From Martinezella tropici (lineage in GTDB: Bacteria; Pseudomonadota; Alphaproteobacteria; Rhizobiales; Rhizobiaceae), in contig NZ_VNIP01000011.1 of assembly GCF_008370325.1 (NCBI RefSeq), positions 558,001 to 622,000 on the forward strand: a stretch of DNA of 64,000 nt. The letters run 5' to 3'. Positions 16,288-24,265 of this stretch are shown here, piece by piece. Position numbers and translations under genes: made by a program. Under the pieces are notes generated by a model. It saw nothing but the letters and a program-made list of their open reading frames with translations, did not search any database and was not told the origin of the DNA. Every line of letters begins with the position of its first letter. The first letter of the stretch is position 1.

Positions 16288-16545
16288 GGGCGAGCGCCTC
16301 CTGAGCGCCGGTCCTGGCGAGCGTCATTAGGCCGCGATTGGGAGGGAACGCGGCGGATGCTCGAAGAATTCAGGGAGTGGCATGATTGGGACGCAGACGC
16401 GCGAAGCCTTCATGGCAGGCGATGATCTCAAAACGATCACCGTAATCACAGGCATCAGTAGAGGCTCGTACTTTAAATTTATTTAATTACGCGCAACTGC
16501 ATTGAAATGCAGCCGACCGGTGGTGCGTTCCTTCTTCCGACCGCT

Positions 16546-17553
16546 CTAATTCTGCGGCACGGCAGCGAGAATGAGAATATCCAGATCGTGTTCGGGATAG
16601 AAATCTTGCGCCGTCATCTGGAAGGTGGTCGCGCCGGTCTTTTTCACGTCCTTGCCGCAGAAGCTGATGTAGTTGTCTGGGCTGCCCTTATCGACCGTCA
16701 GCTCGAAATGCTTGATCGGACCGGACCAGTTGGCGCCCGTCGTCAGCACATAGGAGATCCAGCTTTCGGTATAGCCGCGCCCGCCCTTGTCGACCGCGGC
16801 GGCAAGCTTGGACGCCGTCTTCAGGAAGGGTTCATCGAGACAGTACTTGGCGCGATAGGCCTGCAGCTGCTGCTTCTGATAGTCTTCCTCGCCGGCGAAG
16901 GTGATGGCCACGGTGCCGCCGACGCTCGGCTTGTAGCGATGCTCGACCACGATCTTCGCCTTGGCCGGAAACTTCGTGCGCCACCAATAGGTGGTGTGCA
17001 GCGTCCACATTGGCGTTGGGTGATGCTTCATGCCCTGACCGTCAGTGTCGTATTCGTCATCGGCGATCAGGCCGCGGGCCGTCCAATCATCGAGCACATC
17101 GGCGGGCAGCTTGGCGACGGCATCTGCAGCCGCCTTGCTCAGCGGCAGCAGCGGGACGCCGCGAGCGTTCAACTCATCCGTCATGTCGACCCCGGCTACC
17201 GATACGTGCTGCTGCAGGGTCGGCGCGATGGCCTTGCCATCCTGCGTGATGGTGAAACCCAGGAAATTATCGGAATCGACATTGCCGGCATCGACCATGC
17301 TGTCTACGTCGCCTTTGATATCGGGCATCGGGAAAGCGACGACGCTTTCGACATCCTTGTCGGAGGTGTTTTCGAAGATGTAATCGACGCGGACCTGTTC
17401 CGCCGAAATGAACAGCTTTTCCTGCGCCATGCTGATATCGCCGGTGCGGACATAGGCGAGACCGCCCGTCCTCAACTCGGCCATCGTGTCATTTGCCATA
17501 GCCGGAACGGCGAACATTGCCATTAGCGCCGCATAGCAACCGATCTTTCGCAT
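16546..17553 (-). CDS. DUF4424 family secreted protein
   Basis: Exported protein of unknown function, 335 residues. The N-terminus MRKIGCYAALMAMFAVPAMA is a Sec signal peptide with cleavage after AMA (about residue 21). The mature part carries a conserved GGLxYVRTGDISMAQEKLFIS opening and an FENTSDKDVESVVAFPMPDI block. No membrane anchor remains after cleavage, so it should be periplasmic. It is convergent with nothing and divergent from tlyA; the 258-base gap before the chemoreceptor start (16288-16545) shows only AT-rich sequence and no clear gene. Confidence 0.8.
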   Translation of the reverse strand: MRKIGCYAALMAMFAVPAMANDTMAELRTGGLAYVRTGDISMAQEKLFISAEQVRVDYIFENTSDKDVESVVAFPMPDIKGDVDSMVDAGNVDSDNFLGFTITQDGKAIAPTLQQHVSVAGVDMTDELNARGVPLLPLSKAAADAVAKLPADVLDDWTARGLIADDEYDTDGQGMKHHPTPMWTLHTTYWWRTKFPAKAKIVVEHRYKPSVGGTVAITFAGEEDYQKQQLQAYRAKYCLDEPFLKTASKLAAAVDKGGRGYTESWISYVLTTGANWSGPIKHFELTVDKGSPDNYISFCGKDVKKTGATTFQMTAQDFYPEHDLDILILAAVPQN

Positions 17554-17665
17554 GATGCCCCTCGCCCGTTGATTGCGGCGATTATGGCCGGTTGCGATCC
17601 GGCGTCAACGCCGATATCAGCATAAAAGGCTTGCAACATGGCCCATTGCCCGGCATGGACAGCCC

Positions 17666-18406
17666 ATGTCCGAACCGCAACGCCTCGACCAGCTCCTCGT
17701 CACCCTCTCGCTCTTTGCCAGCCGATCGCGGGCGCGCGATGCGATCCAGCGCGGCACGGTGACCGTGAACGGCAGGATCGTGACGAAGCCGGGCGCGCTG
17801 TTTACCGAAGGCGCCGATATCAGCATCGATGATCCCGCGCAGGAATACGTCTCGCGCGCCGCATTGAAGCTGGTGGCGGCACTCGACCATTTCGGTCTCG
17901 ATCCGCAAGGGCAGCATTGTCTCGATGTCGGCGCATCGACCGGAGGCTTTACCGAAGTGCTGCTGCAGCGAGGTGCCGCCCATGTCACGGCGATCGATGT
18001 CGGTCATGACCAGATGCATCCGCGCATAGCCGCCGATCCGCGCGTGACCAATATCGAGGGTCTGAACGCGCGCAACCTGACTGCGGAGGATATAGGCGAG
18101 CCTTTCTCCTTCGTCGTTTCCGATGTCTCCTTCATTTCGTTGAAGCTGGCTCTCGCGCCGGCGCTGGCGCTTGCCGAATCCGGCGCGCGGGCAGCCCTGC
18201 TCGTAAAGCCGCAATTCGAGGCGGGTCGCGATGCGATCGGCAAGGCCGGCCTCCTGAAGGACCCCGCCTCCGCTCCGGCGGTTGCCGCGGAACTCGAACG
18301 CTGGTTTACCGAAGACATGGGCTGGCAAAGCCTCGGCCTCATCGCCTCGCCCATCGCAGGCGGCGACGGCAACCAGGAATTTCTTCTCGCAGGGATCAAG
18401 CCATGA
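17666..18406 (+). CDS. tlyA: TlyA family rRNA (cytidine-2'-O)-methyltransferase
   Basis: S4-domain RNA methyltransferase of 246 residues. TlyA enzymes 2'-O-methylate 16S and/or 23S rRNA cytidines. The S4 domain is residues ~5-65 (RLDQLLVTLSLFASRSRARDAIQRG). The FtsJ-like domain follows, with the SAM loop DVGASTGGFTEVLLQRGA at about 90-107 and a FVVSDVSFISLKLAL motif. The ATG at 17666 is chosen because it opens the S4 domain; the frame extends to 17573 without a better start. Its TGA overlaps the next start codon (ATGA), so the two RNA methyltransferases are translationally coupled. Confidence 0.9.
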   Translation: MSEPQRLDQLLVTLSLFASRSRARDAIQRGTVTVNGRIVTKPGALFTEGADISIDDPAQEYVSRAALKLVAALDHFGLDPQGQHCLDVGASTGGFTEVLLQRGAAHVTAIDVGHDQMHPRIAADPRVTNIEGLNARNLTAEDIGEPFSFVVSDVSFISLKLALAPALALAESGARAALLVKPQFEAGRDAIGKAGLLKDPASAPAVAAELERWFTEDMGWQSLGLIASPIAGGDGNQEFLLAGIKP

Positions 18407-19653
18407 GCACCGAAACCGTTACCATCCAGAAGCTCGGCGCCCAGGGCGACGGCATCGCGCAGGGCGCCGACGGCCCGATCTACGTGCCGTTCACGTTGCC
18501 AGGCGAAAGCGTTGCCATCGCGCGGGTCAAGAGCCAGGGCACTTTGATGTCGATCGCGTCGGCCTCGCCCGACCGGCAGGAGCCGCACTGTCGGCACTTC
18601 GGCCCGCACGGCGTCAACGGCGCCTGCGGCGGCTGCACCCTGCAGCACTATGCCGATGCCCCCTATCGCGCCTTCAAGCGCCAGCTCGTCGTCGATGCAC
18701 TGCGCTCGAAAGGCTTGACGCCCGAAGTGGACGATATCGTCGCCGCGCATCCTGGCGAGCGGCGCCGGGTTGTCTTCGCCGCGCGCAAGACCGAAAAGGA
18801 CATGCTGATCGGCTTCAACCAGGCCGAAAGCCACCACATCGTCGCCATCGAGGAATGTCCCATCGCTTCGGCCGGCATCATGGCCCGTCTGCCGGCGATC
18901 AAGACGATCGCCGCGGCAATCGCCATCAATGCCGAAGCCTTCCGCATTTCCGTTTTGGAGACGCAGCCCGGCCTCGACCTTGCCGTCGACGGCATCAAAT
19001 CGCTTTCGGACAAGCAGCGCCGCAGCACGATCGAAACCGTGCTGTCGCTTCGCGGCATCGCGCGCCTTTCGCTGAACGGCGAGATCCTGGTAGAACCGGT
19101 GAAGCCGATCATCGATTTCGGCGGCGTGCCGGTCTCGCCGCCGCCGGGCGCCTTCACGCAGGCGACCAAGCAGGCCGAGGACGCCATGGCCGAGTTGGTC
19201 TCAACCCATATCGGTAAGGCAAAACGCATCGCCGACCTCTTTGCCGGCAGCGGCACCTTCTCGCTTCGCCTGGCGCGGATCGGGCGAGTGCATGCGGTGG
19301 AGAGCGAGGAAAAGCCGCTCGCGGCACTGGACCAGGCCGCACGCACGACACAGGGGCTGAAGCCCGTCTCCGTCGAACGCCGCGACCTCTTCCGCCGGCC
19401 TTTAATGACGCAGGAACTGAAAGTCTACGACGCCGTCGTCTTCGACCCGCCGCGCGCCGGCGCGGAATTCCAGTGCAAGGAGCTTGCCCGCTCCCAAGTC
19501 AAGAAAATCGTCGCCGTCTCTTGCAATCCCCTGACGCTCGCCCGCGATCTGGCCCTGTTGGTCGAAGGCGGCTACCGCATTACGCGGGTGACACCGATAG
19601 ACCAGTTCCTGTGGACCTCGCATGTCGAGGTGGTTGCGGCGCTGGAGAAATAA
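18403..19653 (+). CDS. Class I SAM-dependent RNA m5U methyltransferase, TrmA/RlmD-like
   Basis: Predicted uracil-5 methyltransferase for rRNA or tRNA, 416 residues. It has a short TRAM-like N-terminus (QKLGAQGDGIA), a cysteine cluster CRHFGPxxxxGACGGC that resembles the RlmD iron-sulfur site (about 66-80), a SAM domain with DLFAGSGTFSLRLA near 280, VFDPPRAG, and the catalytic cysteine in VAVSCNP near 370. The site of methylation (U747, U1939 or tRNA U54 equivalents) cannot be assigned. It overlaps tlyA by four bases. Confidence 0.88.
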   Translation: MSTETVTIQKLGAQGDGIAQGADGPIYVPFTLPGESVAIARVKSQGTLMSIASASPDRQEPHCRHFGPHGVNGACGGCTLQHYADAPYRAFKRQLVVDALRSKGLTPEVDDIVAAHPGERRRVVFAARKTEKDMLIGFNQAESHHIVAIEECPIASAGIMARLPAIKTIAAAIAINAEAFRISVLETQPGLDLAVDGIKSLSDKQRRSTIETVLSLRGIARLSLNGEILVEPVKPIIDFGGVPVSPPPGAFTQATKQAEDAMAELVSTHIGKAKRIADLFAGSGTFSLRLARIGRVHAVESEEKPLAALDQAARTTQGLKPVSVERRDLFRRPLMTQELKVYDAVVFDPPRAGAEFQCKELARSQVKKIVAVSCNPLTLARDLALLVEGGYRITRVTPIDQFLWTSHVEVVAALEK

Positions 19654-19659
19654 TTCTCT

Positions 19660-20415
19660 TCAGCGCTTCATGAAAGCCTCGAAAGCCACGCGGGCCTCGG
19701 CGCTTTTCAGTTGGGCGGCGAAATGCTCGGCTTCTTTCTGGATTCGGTCGAGGACGGTATCCGGCGACCCACGCATCAGATCGCGGGCGATCCGCAGCGC
19801 TTCGGGCGGCTTGGCGGCGAGCTTGGCGGCCAGCGACAGCGTTTCGGCCTCCACCGCGTCCGGTGACGTCACTTTCCAGATGAGGCCGGCTTCCTTTGCT
19901 TCGGCAGCGGAGAAGCCTTCGCCGAGGGCGAGCAGGGCAAAGGCGCGCTGATGGCCCATGACGCGCGGGGCAAGCAGGCTCGAGGCGGCTTCGGGAACCA
20001 GCGCAAGATCGACGAAGGGTGTCTTGAACAGGCTGCGGTCGGAGGCAATCGTCAAGTCGCAATGCAGATGGATCGTGGTGCCGATACCGATCGCCAGCCC
20101 GTCGACGCCGGAGACGACGGGCTTCCTTGTGCTCGCCAGCGCAACGAGAAAATCAATCACTTCGCGCCCCATATTGCCACTCATGGCGAAGGCGAGGAAA
20201 TCGGCCAGATCGTTACCGGCCGAAAAGCAGCCTTCCGTGCCGAGGAAGGCATGAACGCGGATATCCGGCGTGTCCTCCGCCGCTTTCAGCGCATCGGTCA
20301 TGGTCTGATACATGGCGCGGGTGATGGCATTCTTCTTTTCCGGTCGGTTGAACCGGATGACCTGGACCTGCGGCGCGGTCTCAGGGCGTTCGATGAGGAT
20401 ATGGTCGGTCATCAT
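19660..20415 (-). CDS. Crotonase-fold protein, enoyl-CoA isomerase-like
   Basis: A 251-residue crotonase superfamily member working on acyl-CoA substrates. The oxyanion hole is visible (FSAGNDLADF and GLAIGIGTT). The two hydratase glutamates of classical crotonase are absent (T and F at those places), but LVPEAASS carries the single glutamate used by delta3,delta2-enoyl-CoA isomerases. Isomerase activity is therefore more likely than hydratase. It starts 6 bases after the acyl-CoA dehydrogenase stop on the same strand, so they form an operon for beta-oxidation of unsaturated or branched acyl chains. Confidence 0.85.
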   Translation of the reverse strand: MMTDHILIERPETAPQVQVIRFNRPEKKNAITRAMYQTMTDALKAAEDTPDIRVHAFLGTEGCFSAGNDLADFLAFAMSGNMGREVIDFLVALASTRKPVVSGVDGLAIGIGTTIHLHCDLTIASDRSLFKTPFVDLALVPEAASSLLAPRVMGHQRAFALLALGEGFSAAEAKEAGLIWKVTSPDAVEAETLSLAAKLAAKPPEALRIARDLMRGSPDTVLDRIQKEAEHFAAQLKSAEARVAFEAFMKR

Positions 20416-20421
20416 ATGTCC

Positions 20422-22200
20422 TTAGGCAAGCGCGATGCGAGCGGCTTCAAGGCTGCCGGCTCCGGCAATAACACGGTCGGCAAGGGCGGCGGTTTCAGCC
20501 AAAAGATTCTCGGCGGCGAAGCGGCAAAGCGCAATGCGCTTACCGCCCTCGCCATCGCCTGCATCGGCGAGGCCTCCCTTGGCCAGATAGCTTCCGGTCA
20601 GCACAAGGCCAAAGAGCCGCTGGTAAGGCGTGGCGCCCGCCAGGGCCTCAACAACGGCGCCCTCGGCCTGTTTCGACAACAACCAATCGCTCGCCTTTTC
20701 CAAATCGGCAATGGCCGCCTGCAGCCGCGACGCCGTTTGGCCGAAACCCTCGAGATTGGACTTGGCGACCGTATCGGCGATCTCGCGCAGTTCACCAATC
20801 AAACCGCGCACATGGTCGCCGTTGGCGATCGTCAGCTTGCGCGTCACCAGATCGATCGCCTGGATGCCGTTCGTACCCTCGTAGATCGGCGCGATGCGCG
20901 CATCGCGAAGCAGGCGTGCAGCCCCGGTCTCTTCGATGAAGCCCATGCCGCCATGGACCTGGATGCCGAGCGAGGCGACATCGACGCCGGCATCGGTGGA
21001 GAAGGACTTGGCGATCGGCGTCAGCAATGCGGCACGTTCCTGCCAGAAGCGGGCCTTCTGCTGATCGCGGTGCGACATGTCGATGGCCTCGGCACAGGCG
21101 TAGCAGATGGCGCGCGAGCCTTGAGTCAGCGCCTTCATCGTCAGCAGCATACGCGCGACATCGGGATGCTCGATGATCGGGCTCATGCCCGACGATGTCG
21201 TACCGGGCGCGCGGCCCTGCGTGCGCTCCCGGGCATAGGCAATGGCCTTCTGGGTCGCGGCCTCGGCAATCGCGACACCCTGGATGCCGACGGCAAGACG
21301 GGCATTGTTCATCATCGTGAACATGCAGGCGAGGCCCTTGTTCTCCTCGCCGACGAGCCAGGCAACCGCGCCCTTTTCCAACCCGTATTTGCCATCGCCA
21401 TAGATCATCGTGCAGGTCGGCGAACCGTGGATACCGAGTTTATGCTCGAGCGAATGGGCGAAATAGTCATTGCGGGCGCCGAGCGAGCCATCGTCGTTGA
21501 CAAGGAATTTCGGCACGAGGAACAGCGAAATGCCGCGTGTGCCGGCAGGCGCATCGGGAAGACGGGCGAGAACGAAATGGACAATGTTCTCCGCCGCCTC
21601 GTGATCGCCCCAGGTGATGAAGATCTTCTGGCCGAAGAGACGGTAGGTGCCGTCGTCGCGGCGTTCGGCGCGGGTGCGCAGCGCCCCGACATCGGAGCCG
21701 GCATGCGGCTCGGTCAAGTTCATCGTGCCGGACCATTGCCCGGATACGAGCTTTTCCAGGTATTTTCTCTTGAGGTCGTCGCTGCCATGGGCAATCAGCG
21801 CCTCGACCGCGCCCATGGTGAGTGTCGGCGCCAGACCGAACGCCATGGAAGCCGAGTTCCACATTTCCAGCGTCGCGACATTCAGCATATGCGGCAGGCC
21901 CTGCCCGCCGAATTGCTCGGGCGCGGTCAAGCCGTTCCAGCCGCCGGCGATCCAATCGCGATAGAGCTTCTCCCAGCCATCGGGAAGCACCACCTTGCCA
22001 TCGACCAGTTTCGCACCCTGCTTGTCGCCGATCTCGGCAAGCGGCTCCATCTCCTCGCCGGCAAAACGACCGGCTTCCGACAGGATGGCATCGACGACAT
22101 CGGCGCTCAGATCGCCAAGGATGCCTTCGTCCATCGCGCGCTCCATGCCCGCGACATGCTTCAGCGTGAATGCGATTTCTTCGACTGGCGCCTTGTACAT
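20422..22200 (-). CDS. Acyl-CoA dehydrogenase, long DmdC-type
   Basis: FAD-linked acyl-CoA dehydrogenase of 592 residues, the length of the subfamily with an extra C-terminal domain (3-methylmercaptopropionyl-CoA dehydrogenase/AidB-like), longer than the usual ~380. The ATG at 22200 has GGAGGAAG upstream and begins MYKAPVEEIAFTLKHV, as in the family. Visible motifs are GGWNGLTAPEQFGGQGLP, NLTEPHAGSDVG (substrate/FAD binding), and QVHGGMGFIEETGAARLLRDARI with YEGTNGIQAIDL (catalytic base region). An operator-like palindrome lies about 80 bases upstream. The substrate is not determined. Confidence 0.92.
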   Translation of the reverse strand: MYKAPVEEIAFTLKHVAGMERAMDEGILGDLSADVVDAILSEAGRFAGEEMEPLAEIGDKQGAKLVDGKVVLPDGWEKLYRDWIAGGWNGLTAPEQFGGQGLPHMLNVATLEMWNSASMAFGLAPTLTMGAVEALIAHGSDDLKRKYLEKLVSGQWSGTMNLTEPHAGSDVGALRTRAERRDDGTYRLFGQKIFITWGDHEAAENIVHFVLARLPDAPAGTRGISLFLVPKFLVNDDGSLGARNDYFAHSLEHKLGIHGSPTCTMIYGDGKYGLEKGAVAWLVGEENKGLACMFTMMNNARLAVGIQGVAIAEAATQKAIAYARERTQGRAPGTTSSGMSPIIEHPDVARMLLTMKALTQGSRAICYACAEAIDMSHRDQQKARFWQERAALLTPIAKSFSTDAGVDVASLGIQVHGGMGFIEETGAARLLRDARIAPIYEGTNGIQAIDLVTRKLTIANGDHVRGLIGELREIADTVAKSNLEGFGQTASRLQAAIADLEKASDWLLSKQAEGAVVEALAGATPYQRLFGLVLTGSYLAKGGLADAGDGEGGKRIALCRFAAENLLAETAALADRVIAGAGSLEAARIALA

Positions 22201-22279
22201 GCTGCTTCCTCCGCATTGGTGCCGGCAATCATCCGCCTCACCCGGATCATTGCTCATCTGTGGTCATAGCTAGTTTATT

Positions 22280-22295
22280 TTTACGTAAACGTCAA
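22280..22295. promoter_or_regulatory. MerR/LiuR-like operator upstream of the acyl-CoA dehydrogenase operon
   Basis: TTTACGTAAACGTCAA is a 16-base inverted repeat (TTTACGT-AA-ACGTCAA, one mismatch), 80 bases upstream of the dehydrogenase start. It resembles, from memory, the sites of MerR-family regulators of acyl-CoA and branched-chain catabolism (LiuR type). The regulator gene is not in the window. Confidence 0.5.
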
Positions 22296-22487
22296 TTTTA
22301 GCGAGGCGGCAAAGATGTTGATTTCCACCCTCTCGCGAACCTTGAGCTCCTATACGTCTTGCGCGCGCCGTGCGGCTGTGACATCGCCGCCCGCAGCCAC
22401 GATTATTCTACCAAAGCACGGACTTGCATAAACAATCGTCATGAACGAAGACTAAGGCAACTGTTCAGAAACCCGAATGACACAGCC

Positions 22488-23489
22488 ATGAACACGATCA
22501 CGTCAGTCAACACGATACCCGGCTTCATCTGGGCTTATCGTCTCCGCCCAGGCGAAGCCAGGCCGGAGCGGCTGCCCGACGATACCGATCGTTCAACGCT
22601 CTTTAGCGACGACGGCTTCCTGTGGCTGCATCTCAATCTCGTCGATGCGCGCGTTCCGGCTTTTCTGGAGGATGCACCGGGCCTGAACGAAGCCGCCCGC
22701 ATAGCGCTGACAAGCCACGAGACGCATGCAACAGTCACCGTCGACGAACAGATGCTCTTTGGCACGCTGGTCGATTTTCAGCGCGACTTTGCCAGAGACA
22801 CTCACGACATCGGCTGGCTGCATTTCGCCGTGACCGACCGCATGCTCATCACCAGCCGGCTGCAGCCGCTTCGTAGCCTGGATCGGGCGCGAATGCTGAT
22901 CGACAAGAATGCTACGAGGTTTTCGCGTCCCCTCGATATTTTCGAGCTGCTGGTCGTCGAATTCCAGCGCACCCTGATTTCGGTCGTCATCGAGATCAGC
23001 GAAGAGCTCAACCTCATCGAAGACTTCGTCCATGGAAATACGTCACGCGACGAACGCGCGCGGCTGCCGCCCGTGCGGCGGACGATCGTGCGACTGCACC
23101 GGCATCTGCGCACGGTGCTGTCGCTGATGCGCCATGCGGCCGCCTCCGACGACGAGGAAATGCCGCTGGGTTTCGAGGACGTCGCCGGGCGTTTGACAGG
23201 TCGGCTGGAAGCTGTCGAGCACGATGTCTATGCATTGCAGGAACGAGCCAGGCTGCTGCATGAAGAAATCGACTCGAAGCTCGGGTCCGAGATCAACCGC
23301 CATCTCTACATCCTGTCGATCATGACCGCGTTTCTGCTGCCGCCGACGCTGGTAACCGGCTTCTTCGGCATGAACACCTCGAACCTGCCGCTTTCCGGCG
23401 GCGCGGGTGGTACGGAATATGCCGTCGGCTTCATCGTCGCCTCCATGCTGCTGGCATGGTGGCTGCTCAAGCGGGTCAACATTCTCTAA
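22488..23489 (+). CDS. CorA/ZntB family divalent cation transporter
   Basis: Inner-membrane metal transporter of 333 residues. The start ATG 22488 gives the ZntB-like opening (PGFIWAYRLRPGEARPERL); the frame runs back to 22359 without support. A long cytoplasmic domain with a predicted coiled helix (about 150-265) is followed by two C-terminal membrane helices. Between these lies the signature GMNTSNLPL, the GMN loop that forms the selectivity filter. The sequence is closer to ZntB than to CorA, so zinc transport is plausible. It is convergent with the BA14K-like gene across a terminator. Confidence 0.88.
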   Translation: MNTITSVNTIPGFIWAYRLRPGEARPERLPDDTDRSTLFSDDGFLWLHLNLVDARVPAFLEDAPGLNEAARIALTSHETHATVTVDEQMLFGTLVDFQRDFARDTHDIGWLHFAVTDRMLITSRLQPLRSLDRARMLIDKNATRFSRPLDIFELLVVEFQRTLISVVIEISEELNLIEDFVHGNTSRDERARLPPVRRTIVRLHRHLRTVLSLMRHAAASDDEEMPLGFEDVAGRLTGRLEAVEHDVYALQERARLLHEEIDSKLGSEINRHLYILSIMTAFLLPPTLVTGFFGMNTSNLPLSGGAGGTEYAVGFIVASMLLAWWLLKRVNIL

Positions 23490-23501
23490 GGATGAGACAT
23501 G

Positions 23502-23531
23502 GAAAAGCCGTCCGGAAGGGACCGGACGGCT
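23502..23531 (-). terminator. Rho-independent terminator of the BA14K-like gene
   Basis: AGCCGTCCGG (23506-23515) and CCGGACGGCT (23522-23531) form a perfect 10-bp stem with a 6-base loop. Read on the minus strand it is followed by TTTTCC, so it terminates the BA14K-like gene 27 bases after its stop. It could also serve the convergent transporter gene. Confidence 0.85.
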
Positions 23532-23557
23532 GGTATCGGCAATTCTGGAACCGCCGC

Positions 23558-24019
23558 TTAGAAATACGGCGAATAGCACTGGCGGCGCGGACCGTAGTTC
23601 GGCTGGAATGTGTTGTCGTAAGCACGGTAGGAGCGATAGCGCGATTCGCACCAACCAACGTGACGCGGATTGATGCCGGCGCTCGGGGCCGGAGCCGGCT
23701 CATAGTACCGCGGCTGGCTGGCGATCGCACCGCCGATAAGCGCGCCTGCGCCGAAGGCGGCCAGCGGGAACCAATAGCCGTCGTGATAACGATAGCCGCG
23801 ACGATAGCCTGAGTAGCCGCGATAGCCTCCATACCAGCCACGACGATAGTAGCCGCCGTAATGGCGCCATTGAACCTGTTCGACGTTGCCAAGCGCGGAC
23901 TTTTCTACGGGTACAGCCGGCGCGGCGGGCATCTGCACGGCAAAAGACGGTGTGAAGCTCGTCAGGGCGACGGCGGCCGTTAAGGCGACTGTCGCGATTT
24001 TTGCACGGAAACCAAGCAT
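23558..24019 (-). CDS. BA14K family secreted protein
   Basis: Small exported protein of about 153 residues, related to the Brucella BA14K antigen, which is common in Rhizobiales. It has a signal peptide (KIATVALTAAVALTSFTPSFA), a Tyr/Gly/Arg-rich middle stretch, a hydrophobic glycine segment FGAGALIGGAIAS, and the C-terminal BA14K signature GWCESRYRSYRAYDNTFQP ending with two conserved cysteines. ATGs at 24031, 24025 and 24019 are all possible; 24019 has GGAG at the best spacing. Function is unproven; relatives are described as lectin-like. Confidence 0.83.
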   Translation of the reverse strand: MLGFRAKIATVALTAAVALTSFTPSFAVQMPAAPAVPVEKSALGNVEQVQWRHYGGYYRRGWYGGYRGYSGYRRGYRYHDGYWFPLAAFGAGALIGGAIASQPRYYEPAPAPSAGINPRHVGWCESRYRSYRAYDNTFQPNYGPRRQCYSPYF

Positions 24020-24227
24020 TTTCATCTCCATTCCCTGGTTTGACTTGATACTCAAGCCTACAGCGTTTCATGTCGGGAATGCTTCCCGAGCAAGGTTTCG
24101 ACGCCTGCTTCGTCGCATATCCGAGTACACGGCAAGAAACGCGGCAGCGCGTTATTTCGTTCCTCAAATCCCTACCAATTTAAGGAGTTATGCGGGGCTC
24201 CACGATGAATTTATAGTGATTTCTTTC

Positions 24228-24242
24228 TTAACCCAAGATTAA
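24228..24242 (+). promoter_or_regulatory. CtrA-type binding box upstream of the muramidase gene
   Basis: TTAACCCAAGATTAA is an exact TTAA-N7-TTAA site, followed by CC, ending 23 bases before the GH25 start codon. CtrA controls cell-cycle and envelope genes in alphaproteobacteria, and the target encodes a peptidoglycan hydrolase. Confidence 0.55.
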
Positions 24243-24265
24243 CCAGCAATCCTTACTATTATTTC

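Noticed and set aside
15004..16425. A 470-codon frame antisense to the chemoreceptor at 14341.
   Set aside because: The opposite strand encodes unmistakable HAMP and MCP domains; the antisense product has no recognisable features.
16288..16545. A small gene or RNA in the gap between the chemoreceptor and the DUF4424 gene.
   Set aside because: No frame with a ribosome site or repeat structure was found; the region is merely AT-rich near 16470.
19951..22269. A very long open frame antisense to the acyl-CoA dehydrogenase and crotonase genes (about 770 codons).
   Set aside because: It overlaps two genes with clear family motifs on the other strand. High-GC codon use creates such antisense frames, and its translation shows no domain.
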